Shown one piece after another: positions 7,727-16,611 of a DNA stretch of 64,000 nt. Origin of the DNA: Polyangiaceae bacterium (GTDB lineage Bacteria; Myxococcota_A; Polyangia; Polyangiales; Polyangiaceae); NCBI GenBank assembly GCA_019637295.1, contig JAHBVX010000002.1:62001-126000 (forward strand), given 5' to 3'. The first letter of the stretch is position 1, and the number at the start of each line of letters is the position of its first letter. The notes beneath the pieces are model-generated. The model was not told the origin of the DNA. It did not search any database and was given only the letters and a program-made list of their open reading frames with translations. A program made the translations under genes and the position numbers.

Positions 7727-9274
7727 ATGTTCCGAATGCGATTGCCTCGAGCCGGCTTCCCCGGACTCGCGTGTGTAGTCTTGCTTTCCACCTCGATCGC
7801 CGCGGCCCAGGCTGGGGACGCCCGCGCGACCAAGCTCGCGCGCGAGGCGATGGAGGAGGATTACCTCGCGACCAACATGGACGCCGCCGTCGCGAAGCTC
7901 AAGAAGGCCATCGACTCGTGCGCCAAGAGCAAGTGCAGCACCGGCGTGCTCGCGCAGCTGCACGGCAACCTGGGCACCGTCTACTCGGCGGGCATGGCGC
8001 GACCTGGCGAGGCCGTCGAGGCGTTCAAGAAGATGCTCGAGCTCGACCCCAAAGCCAAGCCCGACCCGTCTTACCTGACGGGCGACGTGCAGCGGGCGTT
8101 CGATGAGGCGAAATCCGGGGGCACTGCCGAGCCCAAGGCGCCGCCCAAGAAAGGGCTGCCCAAGCTCACCGAGGATCCGTGGAAGGAGCAGGCCGTGCTG
8201 CACTCCATCCCGGTCTATGTCGAGCTGCCCGAGGGCCTCGAGGCGTCGAGCGTGACCGTGCGCTATCGAACGCCGGGCAGCGAGGACTGGAAGGAGACTC
8301 GCTTGAAGGCGCACCGCGAGGGGTGGGGCGGATACATCCCCTGCACCGAGACCCAGCGCCCGGGCAAGCTCTCCTATTTCGTCACGGCCTTCGACGGGAA
8401 CCTCGATCGCATCGCAAGCTCGGGGTCTGCCGGGAGTCCCAACGTGGTCGAGCTCAAGGAGTCGATCTCCGGCCGTCAGCCCGCCCTACCGGACGAGGTG
8501 CCGCCATCGCCGTGTCCACGCCCGGTCGACGCGCTGTCCTGCGACGTGGACGACGACTGCCCGGGCACGCAAGTCTGCCAAGCGCTGAGCTGTGTGGACG
8601 CCTCGGAGCGGCCCGCGGCGCCCGGCGACGCGCGGAAATCCAACTGGTTCTCACTGTCCTTCTCGCCCGACCTGATGGTGGTGGACTCCACCGACGACGC
8701 CTGCAGCCCCGCGGCTCAAGACAGCGGCAAGCTCAGCTGCTTCTTCTCGGGCGGCGTGCCCTACGTCGGTCAGCCCATCGAGAGCGGCAACACGAACACC
8801 GTTCAGGGTGGCGTGGGCATCGGCAGCATGCGCGTGATGCTGGGCTACGATCGACTGCTCGGCACGCGCATGACCGCCGGGCTGCGCCTCGGTCTCGCGT
8901 TCCTGGGCCATCCGTCTCGCCCCGACGGCAAGAGCTTCTTGCCGGTGCACGCGGAAGGCCGCTTCGCGTTCTTCTTCTCGAACGATCCCTTCGTGGCGAC
9001 CGGCGTGCGGCCCTACGCCTACGCCAACCTCGGCGCGGCTCAGGCGAGCGCGCGGGTGAACACGACGGTGAGCGAAGATCGCGGTGGCGAGATCGAGAAC
9101 TACAAGCTCGACGTGTACCAGACCGGCGGCCCGTTCTTCGGCGGCGCCGGGCTGGGCATCCACTACGCCGTGTCCACGGATCTGGCCATGGTGGTGGAGG
9201 TGGCCGGTCGCGCGCTCCTGCCGGAGTTTGCCGTGGTCATCGCGCCGACCCTCGGCTTCACCTACGGCCTGTGA
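7727..9274 (+). CDS. TPR protein with C-terminal outer-membrane-type barrel
   Basis: 515 residues starting at ATG 7727 or three codons later. Signal peptide with AAAQA cleavage; one or two TPRs in about 30-115 (LHGNLGTVY, GEAVEAFKKMLELDP); a Pro/Lys-rich hinge; an Ig-like beta region with VYVELPEGLEASSVTVRYRT; a short Cys motif with DVDDDCPGTQVC; then a region of amphipathic strands ending in Tyr-Gly-Leu. That order is a common outer-membrane or periplasmic architecture in myxobacteria. No enzymatic motif is present. It is followed 13 bases later by the SRPBCC-moaD cluster on the same strand. Confidence 0.7.
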   Translation: MFRMRLPRAGFPGLACVVLLSTSIAAAQAGDARATKLAREAMEEDYLATNMDAAVAKLKKAIDSCAKSKCSTGVLAQLHGNLGTVYSAGMARPGEAVEAFKKMLELDPKAKPDPSYLTGDVQRAFDEAKSGGTAEPKAPPKKGLPKLTEDPWKEQAVLHSIPVYVELPEGLEASSVTVRYRTPGSEDWKETRLKAHREGWGGYIPCTETQRPGKLSYFVTAFDGNLDRIASSGSAGSPNVVELKESISGRQPALPDEVPPSPCPRPVDALSCDVDDDCPGTQVCQALSCVDASERPAAPGDARKSNWFSLSFSPDLMVVDSTDDACSPAAQDSGKLSCFFSGGVPYVGQPIESGNTNTVQGGVGIGSMRVMLGYDRLLGTRMTAGLRLGLAFLGHPSRPDGKSFLPVHAEGRFAFFFSNDPFVATGVRPYAYANLGAAQASARVNTTVSEDRGGEIENYKLDVYQTGGPFFGGAGLGIHYAVSTDLAMVVEVAGRALLPEFAVVIAPTLGFTYGL

Positions 9275-9287
9275 ACCTCGATCCACC

Positions 9288-9815
9288 ATGCTGCTCTCCG
9301 CCGACTCGACCCTGAAGTTTCCTCGCGAGACCGTGTTCACCGCCTACCGCGACAAGCTCGTGGAGTTGGTGGAGTTTCTGCCGAACATCCGACGCATCGA
9401 GCAGACGTCCCGCGAGGACGAGGGCGCCGTCACGCGCATCGTCAACGTGTGGCATGGTGGCGGGGAGGTGCCCGCCGCGGCGCGCATGGTCTTGTCCGAG
9501 TCCATGCTGGGCTGGACGGACTACGCGACCTGGAACGCCGACGACTTCACCTGCGCCTGGCGCATCGAGACGCGCTCCTTCACTGAAGCGGTGAGCTGCG
9601 AAGGCAAGAACCGCTTCGTAGTCGACGGCGACGCCACCCGGCTCGAGATTCGCGGTGAGATCCAGATCGACGCCAGTCGCATCAAGGGCGTACCCAAGCT
9701 GCTCGGCAAGAGCGTGAGCAAGACGGTGGAGGACTACCTGGTCAAGCGCATCACGCCGAACCTGCTCAGCGTGAGCGAGGGTCTGGCGCGCTACCTCGCG
9801 AAGGCGAACGCGTGA
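9288..9815 (+). CDS. SRPBCC/START-like small protein
   Basis: 175 residues. ATG 9288 lies 13 bases after the preceding stop. The N-terminal TLKFPRETVFTAYRDKL and the mixed beta/alpha pattern with a long C-terminal amphipathic helix match polyketide-cyclase/Bet v1-like (SRPBCC) proteins, which bind hydrophobic ligands in a cavity. The stop overlaps the GTG of moaD by four bases, so the two are coupled. The ligand is unknown. Linkage to moaD does not by itself imply a molybdenum role. Confidence 0.65.
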   Translation: MLLSADSTLKFPRETVFTAYRDKLVELVEFLPNIRRIEQTSREDEGAVTRIVNVWHGGGEVPAAARMVLSESMLGWTDYATWNADDFTCAWRIETRSFTEAVSCEGKNRFVVDGDATRLEIRGEIQIDASRIKGVPKLLGKSVSKTVEDYLVKRITPNLLSVSEGLARYLAKANA

Positions 9816-10060
9816 CCATCACCGTGCTGTACTTCGCGGCCATCCGCGACCTCGCGGGCATCGCCGAGGAGCAACTGGCGCGACCCGCGAACGTCCGCAC
9901 GCTGGCGGACTTTCAGACGTATCTGCCTACGGTGCGACCCGCGCTCGCGGGCAAGCTCGCCGGCGTGCGCTTCGCCATCAACGAGACCTTCGCCGATCCC
10001 GCGGAGCCGGTGGAGGACGGCGACGTGGTCGCGATCATTCCGCCGGTGTCCGGCGGGTGA
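9812..10060 (+). CDS. moaD: Molybdopterin synthase sulfur-carrier subunit MoaD
   Basis: 82 residues from GTG 9812. It has the ubiquitin-like fold pattern of MoaD (ITVLYFAAIRDLAG start, FAINETF in the middle) and the obligatory C-terminal Gly-Gly after IPPVSGG, which is thiocarboxylated by MoeB and gives sulfur to molybdopterin. Length is normal for MoaD. No moaE is adjacent, so the partner must lie elsewhere. It overlaps the SRPBCC gene, and the next gene starts 48 bases downstream. Confidence 0.9.
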   Translation: MTITVLYFAAIRDLAGIAEEQLARPANVRTLADFQTYLPTVRPALAGKLAGVRFAINETFADPAEPVEDGDVVAIIPPVSGG

Positions 10061-10108
10061 CGGCGTCGCTGGCGCTGCGCGGCGAGTGCGGGCTATCCTG
10101 CGCCGGCC

Positions 10109-11041
10109 GTGAGCCAGCTGTATCGCATCGGCGTGGATGAGAACGGCCTGGGCGCGCGACTCGGGCCGCTGGTCGTCACGGCCGTGGGCGCGCGGCTGGA
10201 CGAGCGCGGCGAGAGGACCCTGTCGCGCCGCCTGCCGCGCTCCATCGCGGCGGATCTGGACGACTCCAAGCGCCTAGTGAGCCACTCGAGCTTCTCCCTG
10301 GGCGAGGCGTGGGCGCGCGCAGTAGTGCCCGAGCCGTCGGGTCCGGCGGAGCTCTTCGCTGCGCTCTCGCTGGAGAGCGCGCAGGCGCTCACCGCGCCGT
10401 GCCCACGCCACGTCGAGGCCCAGTGTTGGTCTCCCGCGGGGCAGGCCTTTGGCGCGTCGGAAGCCGACGTCGAGCGGCTGCGTTCACACCTGTCGAAGCT
10501 GGAGGCTCGCGGCGTGTGCGTCACGACGATCCGGACGAGCGTCGTGTGCACCAAACGACTGAACGAGGCCAACGACGTCGGGCACCACCGCTTCGTCGCC
10601 GACCTGCACGCCATGGAGCGCCTAGTGCTCGAGCTGCGCCGGGAGGCCGGCGTGGAGATCCTGGCCATCTGCGGCAAGGTCGGCGGCATCGCGGACTACG
10701 GGAGCTATTTCGGGCCGCTGTCGGAGCGACTGTTCGCCGTCCTCGAGCAGGGGCGAGCGCGCAGCGCGTATCGCTTCCCCGGGGTGGGAGAGCTTCACTT
10801 CGTGCGCGACGCGGACGCGTCCTGCCCGCTGGTGATGCTCGCATCACTGGTGGGCAAGTGGGTTCGCGAGCTGCTCATGGAGCGCGTGGCTCGCTTCTAC
10901 CTGGACGCGAGCGCTGGGGACCGTCTGCCGAGCGGGTACAACGATCCCGTCACCAAGCGCTTCATCGCCGTCACCGCGCCGCACCGACAGCAGCTGGCGG
11001 TTCCGGACACCTGCTTCATGCGCGATCAGGCCAATGGCTGA
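10109..11041 (+). CDS. Divergent ribonuclease HII-like protein
   Basis: 310 residues from GTG 10109. The N-terminus carries an RNase HII-type core: GVDENGLGARLGPLVV (Asp10-Glu11) and, about 40 residues on, DDSKRL. Further along come DADASCPLVMLASLVGKW and VRELLME, matching the GD...AAAS...AK-TRD stretch of RNase HII. Two differences stand out. The usual DExGRG is DENGLG, and the usual (V/A)DG aspartate site reads ICGKVGG, so one metal ligand seems lost. Length is about 100 residues above normal RNase HII. It may be a related nuclease or an inactive binding protein. It overlaps the MATE gene by eight bases. Confidence 0.65.
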   Translation: MSQLYRIGVDENGLGARLGPLVVTAVGARLDERGERTLSRRLPRSIAADLDDSKRLVSHSSFSLGEAWARAVVPEPSGPAELFAALSLESAQALTAPCPRHVEAQCWSPAGQAFGASEADVERLRSHLSKLEARGVCVTTIRTSVVCTKRLNEANDVGHHRFVADLHAMERLVLELRREAGVEILAICGKVGGIADYGSYFGPLSERLFAVLEQGRARSAYRFPGVGELHFVRDADASCPLVMLASLVGKWVRELLMERVARFYLDASAGDRLPSGYNDPVTKRFIAVTAPHRQQLAVPDTCFMRDQANG

Positions 11042-12464
11042 AGCAGAAGCGCGCATTCAAGCGGGTGCGCTGCCCTGGGCGGTGTTGCGCTTCGGCACGC
11101 CGCTGGCGCTCGGCATGGGGCTGCAGACCACGTTCAACCTCGTCGACGCCTTCTTGATCTCACGGCTCGACTCGGAGGTCGCGGAGCCGGCGCTCGGAGC
11201 GATTGGGATCTGCGACCAGCTCGCCGCGCTCGGCACGATCTTGAGCTATGGCCTGTCCATCGCGACTTCGGCGATCATCAGCCGCAAGTGGGGGCAAGGG
11301 GATCACGACGGCGCGCGCCGCATGGCGTGGCAGTCCGTGTTGTTGGTGGGCGCGCTGAGCGTGGCCTTCGGACTGCTCGGCATCTTGGGAGCGCGCTGGC
11401 TGCTGGAGGACGTGGTCGGTGCGAAGGGCGAGGTGGCCCGCCTCGGCGCGTCGTACCTGCGGGTGCTGATCGGGGGCAGCTTCACGATCTTCTTCCTGCT
11501 GCACCTGACCACGGTTCAGCGTGCCCTCGGCAGCAGCAAGACGCCGGTGAGCATGCTCTTGACCGCCAACGCCCTGAACCTGGTCCTGGCGGTGCTCATG
11601 ATCTATGGGCCGGGGGAGGCTCCGGAGGTGTTCTCCTGGGGGCCGCCCATCGCGGCCTTCCTCGGCATCCCGCGCATGGAGCTGATGGGCGCGGCCTGGG
11701 CGACGCTGTTGGCGAGGCTGCTCGTGCTGTTCCCGCTCGTGCTGCTGATCACCAAGCGCTTCGGCCTGTTCCGGAGAGACATCCTGGTCGGGCCCGAGCG
11801 CGCCGCGCTCGCCTCCATCTGGCGCATCGGCTGGCCGTCGAGCGCGCAGCTCGTGGTGCGCATCCTGGCCATGTTGTTCGTCCACTCGCTCGTCGCCCGC
11901 GCGTACACGACCGCGGAGGATCAGTCCGCGACCACGGCGCTCGGTATCGTGTTCCGTCTAGAGACGATGGCGCTGTTCGTGGGACTGGGCTGGGGCAGCG
12001 CCGCGCAGACGTTCATGGGGCAGAACCTGGGCGCAGGCCGGGCCGATCGCGCGCTGCACTCGGGTTGGTACGCCGCGCTCTACAACGGCCTGATGATGGC
12101 CGCGCTCGCCCTGGCGTACCGAGCGTGGGGCAGCGAGATCGTCGGCTTCTTCGACTCCCGTCCGGAGGTGCTCGAGGTGGGCCAGTCTTACGTCGCGACC
12201 GTGGGCCCGGCCTACGTCGCGCTCGGTGTCGCCATCGTGCTCGGCTCGGCGATTCAGGGCGCCGGCGCCACGCGCTTCACGCTGCGCCTCGACACGCTGG
12301 TCGTGCTCGGCTTTCAGGTGCCCGTGTGCACGGCGCTGGTCCTGGGCTTCGGCCGCCCGATGCAGCACCTGTGGTACGCGGTGGCGGCCACCTACCTGGC
12401 GTTCGCGCTCGTGTACACGCTCGCGTATCGCCGGGGCCGGTTCCTCGAGACGGCCCTGCCCTGA
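11034..12464 (+). CDS. MATE-family multidrug/metabolite exporter
   Basis: 476 residues, starting inside the end of the preceding gene (ATG 11034). About twelve hydrophobic helices are arranged in two homologous halves. N-terminal FGTPLALGMGLQTTFNLVD and, in the second half, the GWGSAAQTFMGQNLGAGR stretch match MATE transporters, which use Na+ or H+ gradients to export organic cations, drugs or secondary metabolites. Length is normal. Coupling to a nuclease-like gene gives no substrate clue. Confidence 0.9.
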   Translation: MAEAEARIQAGALPWAVLRFGTPLALGMGLQTTFNLVDAFLISRLDSEVAEPALGAIGICDQLAALGTILSYGLSIATSAIISRKWGQGDHDGARRMAWQSVLLVGALSVAFGLLGILGARWLLEDVVGAKGEVARLGASYLRVLIGGSFTIFFLLHLTTVQRALGSSKTPVSMLLTANALNLVLAVLMIYGPGEAPEVFSWGPPIAAFLGIPRMELMGAAWATLLARLLVLFPLVLLITKRFGLFRRDILVGPERAALASIWRIGWPSSAQLVVRILAMLFVHSLVARAYTTAEDQSATTALGIVFRLETMALFVGLGWGSAAQTFMGQNLGAGRADRALHSGWYAALYNGLMMAALALAYRAWGSEIVGFFDSRPEVLEVGQSYVATVGPAYVALGVAIVLGSAIQGAGATRFTLRLDTLVVLGFQVPVCTALVLGFGRPMQHLWYAVAATYLAFALVYTLAYRRGRFLETALP

Positions 12465-12519
12465 GTCGCGGCGCAGCGGGAGCGATCGCGCCCTACTGCG
12501 CCGCAGGGGACTCAGCGGC

Positions 12520-13197
12520 TCACTGGGCCGGGCAGAGGATGAAGTGGTTCGTCTTGGGAGACGCGACGCCCTGACCGACGAAGATCTTCTTGGGCGCTGG
12601 GCCGCCGTCGATCTGCAGGTCGAAGCGCACGCAGCCCTGCACGCGGAAGTCGAAGCCGTCCACGTGCCCCTTGGTCGCGAAGTTGAAGTGCACTTCCTGA
12701 CCCGCCTTCGTCACGCGATCGGCGAACTCGGTCCGGGACGGGCGCACGGTGCCGATGGGGGAGCGGACGCCCTTGACGCGACCGCGGAACAGGTGCGGCA
12801 GCTTGGCCGTCGTGGTGCGGACCTTCCAGACCCCGGCGGGGTTGCGCCAGATCCAGAACGCGGCCGGCGAGCCCGGCTCGATGCCCGCCGGCTTGCCGTC
12901 GGCGACGCCCGCGGCGAGCTCTTCAGCCGCACCCGGAGTGGTGGGAGGAGCCTCCATGGGGGGCTGCGGCGGCAGCGCGTCGGTGACGCTCGCCGGATCC
13001 TCCGGATCCGCGGGGATCTCGGCGGTGGGATCGTTGGTGACAGGCGCGGGCGCCGGCTCGGTCGTGCCCGTTGGCGTGGGGGCCGGAGCGGCTGTCGGGG
13101 CCGGCTGGGCCGAGGGCGGAGGGCCCTGATGTACGACACAGCCGATGAATCCCACGCTGAGGGCCAGCGCGGTAAGAGCGGAGAAAGTTCGAGTCAT
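12520..13197 (-). CDS. Proline-rich lipoprotein of unknown function
   Basis: 225 residues, lipobox FIGC (Cys20). A long Pro/Ala/Thr spacer (about 25-100) presumably reaches from the membrane; the C-terminal globular part (about 105-225) is Trp- and Arg-rich at first (AAFWIWRNPAGVWKVRTTT) and ends in a Cys pair (VQGCVRFDL, ILCPAQ). No catalytic motif is seen. It is convergent with the MATE gene. Upstream, 13198-13367 has no clear gene; it includes a run of seven A (about 13250-13257) and separates this gene from the divergent 13368 gene, so it probably holds both promoters. Confidence 0.7.
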   Translation of the reverse strand: MTRTFSALTALALSVGFIGCVVHQGPPPSAQPAPTAAPAPTPTGTTEPAPAPVTNDPTAEIPADPEDPASVTDALPPQPPMEAPPTTPGAAEELAAGVADGKPAGIEPGSPAAFWIWRNPAGVWKVRTTTAKLPHLFRGRVKGVRSPIGTVRPSRTEFADRVTKAGQEVHFNFATKGHVDGFDFRVQGCVRFDLQIDGGPAPKKIFVGQGVASPKTNHFILCPAQ

Positions 13198-13367
13198 GGG
13201 TGTTGATCCTCCCGTCGTGGTGAGACGAGCGTCCCGACGGGTAGACGCAAAAAAAGTGGGTTACATGGCCAACCAGCCGCGTCAATCGGCGCACCAGCCA
13301 GCACATTGTGCGCGCGGCGGTCACTTTCCCTTCCCTCTGCAGTGCGATGTTCTACCCTCGCCAGACC

Positions 13368-14438
13368 ATGCGACGCTGGCTCTCGACCTGGATGGTGTCG
13401 GGGTTCGCCGCCTGCGCGCCGCAGCCCGAGCCCGCGGCCGTCCAACATGCGGTCGCCAAGCCCACCCGGCCACCGGCGGCTTCCACCGCGCCCGCCGCCC
13501 AACCGGCGGAGGCCGCCAGCGTGCCGGAGCCGACGCGGGAACGTTTCCCAGGCACCTCGTTCCCACCGCCGGACGTGGCGCCCCCGCACCCCGCGTCCGC
13601 GGGCGAGGGCGACGGGCGCTGGGTCGCGCTCGGCAGCGCGTCCCTCGCCGAGCACGCCGCGGCCGAGCCGCACCTGCTGTACCGCACGGTGATCCATCCC
13701 CACCACGTCAGTCGCTGGAAGAAGGTCACCATCGTCGCCATCGATCTCGAGCGCGCCCGGCTCGAGCTGGTAGCCGGCACCGATGAGCCCGAGTCCAAGG
13801 ACGTCCCGGCCGACAAGCGCCCGGGGGTCGTGCCCGAGAGCGATCTGCCCCACGTGCTCGCTGCGTTCAACGGCAGCTGGCAAGCGCGCCACGGTCGCTA
13901 CGGCATGATGAAGGATGGCGCGGTGTTCCTGCCGCCCCGCGAGGACGCGTGCACCGTCGCACTGCACCAGGATGGCCGCGTCACGCTGCGCTCGTGGACC
14001 GCGATCGCGCCGAATCAAGTCGGGCTCACCGCGTGGCGACAAGCGCCCTCGTGCATCCTGGAGCAGGGCGCGCTGCATCCCGAGCTCGAGCAGCGCAACG
14101 AGCGGCGCTGGGGTGGCCTCGATCCCAAGACCAAGACCCGCCGTCGCTCGGCCATCGCGCTCGACGCGACCGGCCGCGTGTTCTTCTTCGGCCTCGGCGA
14201 AGAGGTGGGCCCTCGCGAGCTGGCCGAGGGGCTGCGCGTCGCGGGGGCCGCGCACGCGGCGCAGCTCGACATCAACTACTACTGGACTCGGTTCCTGTTG
14301 TTCGGCAGGCCGAAGCCGGACGCCCCCCTGCAGGTGACTTCCACGCTGATCCCCAAGCTCGAGCACCGCAAGCGAGGCTACGTCTCGCTGCCCGAGCCGC
14401 GGGACTTCTTCTACGTCGCGCGGCGAACGCCGGAGTGA
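13368..14438 (+). CDS. Phosphodiester glycosidase-like (NAGPA-type) lipoprotein
   Basis: 356 residues from ATG 13368, which gives the cleanest lipoprotein signal (lipobox FAAC, Cys16); in-frame upstream starts would lengthen it. After a Pro/Ala spacer comes an NAGPA-like domain (about 110-345): a first strand IVAIDLERARLEL, then AAFNGSWQ with GRYGMMKDG, RRRSAIALDATG and AAQLDINYYW. Members of this family (PF09992) cleave phosphodiester sugars in exopolysaccharide or the lysosomal targeting pathway. Substrate here is unknown. Convergent with the cytochrome gene, ten bases apart. Confidence 0.75.
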   Translation: MRRWLSTWMVSGFAACAPQPEPAAVQHAVAKPTRPPAASTAPAAQPAEAASVPEPTRERFPGTSFPPPDVAPPHPASAGEGDGRWVALGSASLAEHAAAEPHLLYRTVIHPHHVSRWKKVTIVAIDLERARLELVAGTDEPESKDVPADKRPGVVPESDLPHVLAAFNGSWQARHGRYGMMKDGAVFLPPREDACTVALHQDGRVTLRSWTAIAPNQVGLTAWRQAPSCILEQGALHPELEQRNERRWGGLDPKTKTRRRSAIALDATGRVFFFGLGEEVGPRELAEGLRVAGAAHAAQLDINYYWTRFLLFGRPKPDAPLQVTSTLIPKLEHRKRGYVSLPEPRDFFYVARRTPE

Positions 14439-14447
14439 GCGCGCCCC

Positions 14448-16076
14448 TCAACCACCGTGGCCCGGGCCGATGATCTTCTTCCACGCCTGCTCCACGTCCC
14501 AGTTCGGACCCACGTGCGGGGGGTGGTGACAGGTCGGCGCGCACAGATCTTTTCCCGGCGTCTTGAGGATCAGCGCAGGGTTGGCGGGATCGGCGAGGTG
14601 ACGCGAACCCGGACCGTGACACACCTCGCATTGCACGTCGGTCAGGCGCTCTACGTGCGTCACCGTGGAGCCGCCGGGCTTCTCGTAGCCCGTCACGTGA
14701 CAGTCCACGCACTCTAGATTGAACTGCTTGTGCTGCCGCTCGAGGGTCACGTAGGCGCGAGCGTGGGGCGTGGTCTTCCAGAACGCATGCTCTTCGAGGT
14801 GACAGCTCTTGCATGCCTCGGCGCCCAGGTAGCTGCTCTGGTTCTCCGTCACCGGCTCCGGCTTGCGATCCTTGAAGGCCTCCCGATTGTGCTCGTTTAC
14901 TCGCTTGTAGTAGCTCGCCATGCGCCCGGCGACCTTCGCGTCCGTGCCCACACTCTCACGCACTTCGGCCAGCTCGTAGCGAAAATACGAGCCCGTCTTG
15001 GGGGGCTCCGCGGGCGCCAAGCCCGCGAGCTGTGCGCGCGCTGCCGCCAGCTCCTTGCGGCGCGCGTCGAGGTCCGTCTCGCTCACGCCGCGCTGCTTCT
15101 CCCAGTCTGCGATACGCGCGCTCAGCTCGCTGATGCGGCTCTCGAGGCGCTGGCGCTTCTCGCCTAGCTCGATGCCGATGCCGTCCTGGAACTCGAAGCC
15201 CCCATCGCGCACGAAGAAGTCGACGACGGACACCGCCTGCAAGTGATTGGGCGGCTGCACCACGAGGGTCTTGCCCAGCAGCACCGGCGGCGTGGGCGCG
15301 TCGTTGCCCTCGCCGCGGTCGAAGGGCTTGCCGATGATGGCCAGGTGAAAGACGTTGGCCGTCTCGACCAATCGCAGCGCTTCGCCGCGTGGCGCGCTGA
15401 CCAGCGCGACGAACAGCCGTGCGCCCTGCGCAGCCAGCGCCTCGTGCCCTCGGACCAGCGCCGCTTGCGCCTCCTCGACCTTCACGCCCGGGGGCGAGGC
15501 GCCGACGATCAACGGCAAGCTCACGCCCACGACGCCAACCTTGTGCCCTGCGACCTCGATGACGCTCACGGCCGTCGCCCCGGCGACTTCCCCGCTCAGG
15601 TTGGCTGCGAGCAGCGTCGCCCGAGCCTTGCCGCGCAGCTCGGCGAGGCGCGCGGCGCCGGCGGCCCAGTCGTTGGCGCCGGGCGACCACGCCGCGAGCC
15701 CCATCTCCGACAAGGACTCGGCGATGGCGTCCGCCTTCCATTGCTCTTGAGTCGCGGCCTTGTGGTCGAGCTCCGGGTTCATGAAGAACATCGGTCCCGC
15801 GCCGAGGACGAGCTGCGCGCCAGCCGTCTCTCGCTTCTTGGCCAGCAGCGCGGCGGCGTGATCGGCGCCGCCGAGCATGTCCTTCTGGCAGCCGCAGGGC
15901 TCGAGCGCGCCGGCCAGCGTAGAGACGACCGCGATGCGCAAGGTGGGCCTCGGCGCCGGGGCCTCTGCGGACTGCCCGTTCTTCTTCTTGCACGACACGA
16001 CGGCCAGACCGCCCGCCAAGAGCAGGGCTGCGAGGCCGAGTGCCGTGCCTCTAGAGAGCAGCGAACGTGGGAGCAT
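14448..16076 (-). CDS. Metallophosphoesterase-like and multihaem cytochrome c fusion lipoprotein
   Basis: 542 residues from ATG 16076 (lipobox VVSC, Cys29). The N-terminal half resembles 5'-nucleotidase/metallophosphoesterase domains (LRIAVVSTLAGALEPCGC, MLGGADHAAALL, then GANDWA), although the usual Asp-His metal signature is weak. A coiled coil (about 325-375) leads to a cytochrome c554-like C-terminal part with CKSCH, CVDCH, CEVCH and a CAPTCHH site, which suggests three or four haems, plus extra histidines. The fusion would be periplasmic and redox-active. A short relic of a related gene lies at 18405-18475. No electron partner is adjacent. Confidence 0.8.
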   Translation of the reverse strand: MLPRSLLSRGTALGLAALLLAGGLAVVSCKKKNGQSAEAPAPRPTLRIAVVSTLAGALEPCGCQKDMLGGADHAAALLAKKRETAGAQLVLGAGPMFFMNPELDHKAATQEQWKADAIAESLSEMGLAAWSPGANDWAAGAARLAELRGKARATLLAANLSGEVAGATAVSVIEVAGHKVGVVGVSLPLIVGASPPGVKVEEAQAALVRGHEALAAQGARLFVALVSAPRGEALRLVETANVFHLAIIGKPFDRGEGNDAPTPPVLLGKTLVVQPPNHLQAVSVVDFFVRDGGFEFQDGIGIELGEKRQRLESRISELSARIADWEKQRGVSETDLDARRKELAAARAQLAGLAPAEPPKTGSYFRYELAEVRESVGTDAKVAGRMASYYKRVNEHNREAFKDRKPEPVTENQSSYLGAEACKSCHLEEHAFWKTTPHARAYVTLERQHKQFNLECVDCHVTGYEKPGGSTVTHVERLTDVQCEVCHGPGSRHLADPANPALILKTPGKDLCAPTCHHPPHVGPNWDVEQAWKKIIGPGHGG

Positions 16077-16371
16077 GACTTCAGCGGCGCTCGACGACCT
16101 TTGCGCACTCGGACAGGAGAGGCAAGCCCGCTGGACTCCCGTGGCCCCGATCACCCCGGTTACGTGACCTTGGGAGTCGGCTCCGGCGGCCGCGGACCGT
16201 CGCCAGGGATTCGGCGCAAGGACGCTGGTTTTCGCACGAGCGCGGCGCGGCAGGGATCGCGATGCTCGGCGGCCCGCGAGTTGCTTGCAGCCGTACGCGT
16301 GTCACTCCCAACAGGGGGTGTTTTGCAGCCGACTGTGCAACCCGGCAAGCTCATGCCATCCGGAGGCCCCC

Positions 16372-16581
16372 ATGGGTTCATTGTCTCCCGTTCACTGGCT
16401 CGTCGTCATCGTCGTCGTGTTGTTGGTTTTCGGTCCAAGCCGCCTCGCCGATGTCGGCAAGGGTCTTGGCGAAGGCATCCGCTCCTTCAAGAAGGGGCTC
16501 AGCGACGACGACGTCAAAGCCAAAGCCAAGCGACTCGCCGATAGTGACAGGGACGAGGCCGACAAGAAGGCCGAGAGTTGA
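16372..16581 (+). CDS. tatA: Sec-independent translocase component TatA
   Basis: 69 residues from ATG 16372, preceded by CGGAGG at 16361-16366. One membrane helix (about 6-23), the [20 protein letters not shown] hinge and amphipathic helix, then a charged tail are the TatA/E hallmark. It forms the pore of the twin-arginine pathway. No tatB or tatC is near, so it works with subunits encoded elsewhere. The DUF1552 protein near 61 kb has a twin-arginine signal and is a possible substrate. The 295-base gap upstream has no gene that can be supported and probably holds its promoter. Confidence 0.92.
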   Translation: MGSLSPVHWLVVIVVVLLVFGPSRLADVGKGLGEGIRSFKKGLSDDDVKAKAKRLADSDRDEADKKAES

Positions 16582-16611
16582 GCGCGAAGCGTGAGCGTTG
16601 TGACGGCGCGC

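Noticed and set aside
11160-11885. Minus-strand open frame in the MATE gene
   Set aside because: It is charged, repetitive Arg/Glu/Gln-rich antisense sequence. The plus strand has MATE motifs.
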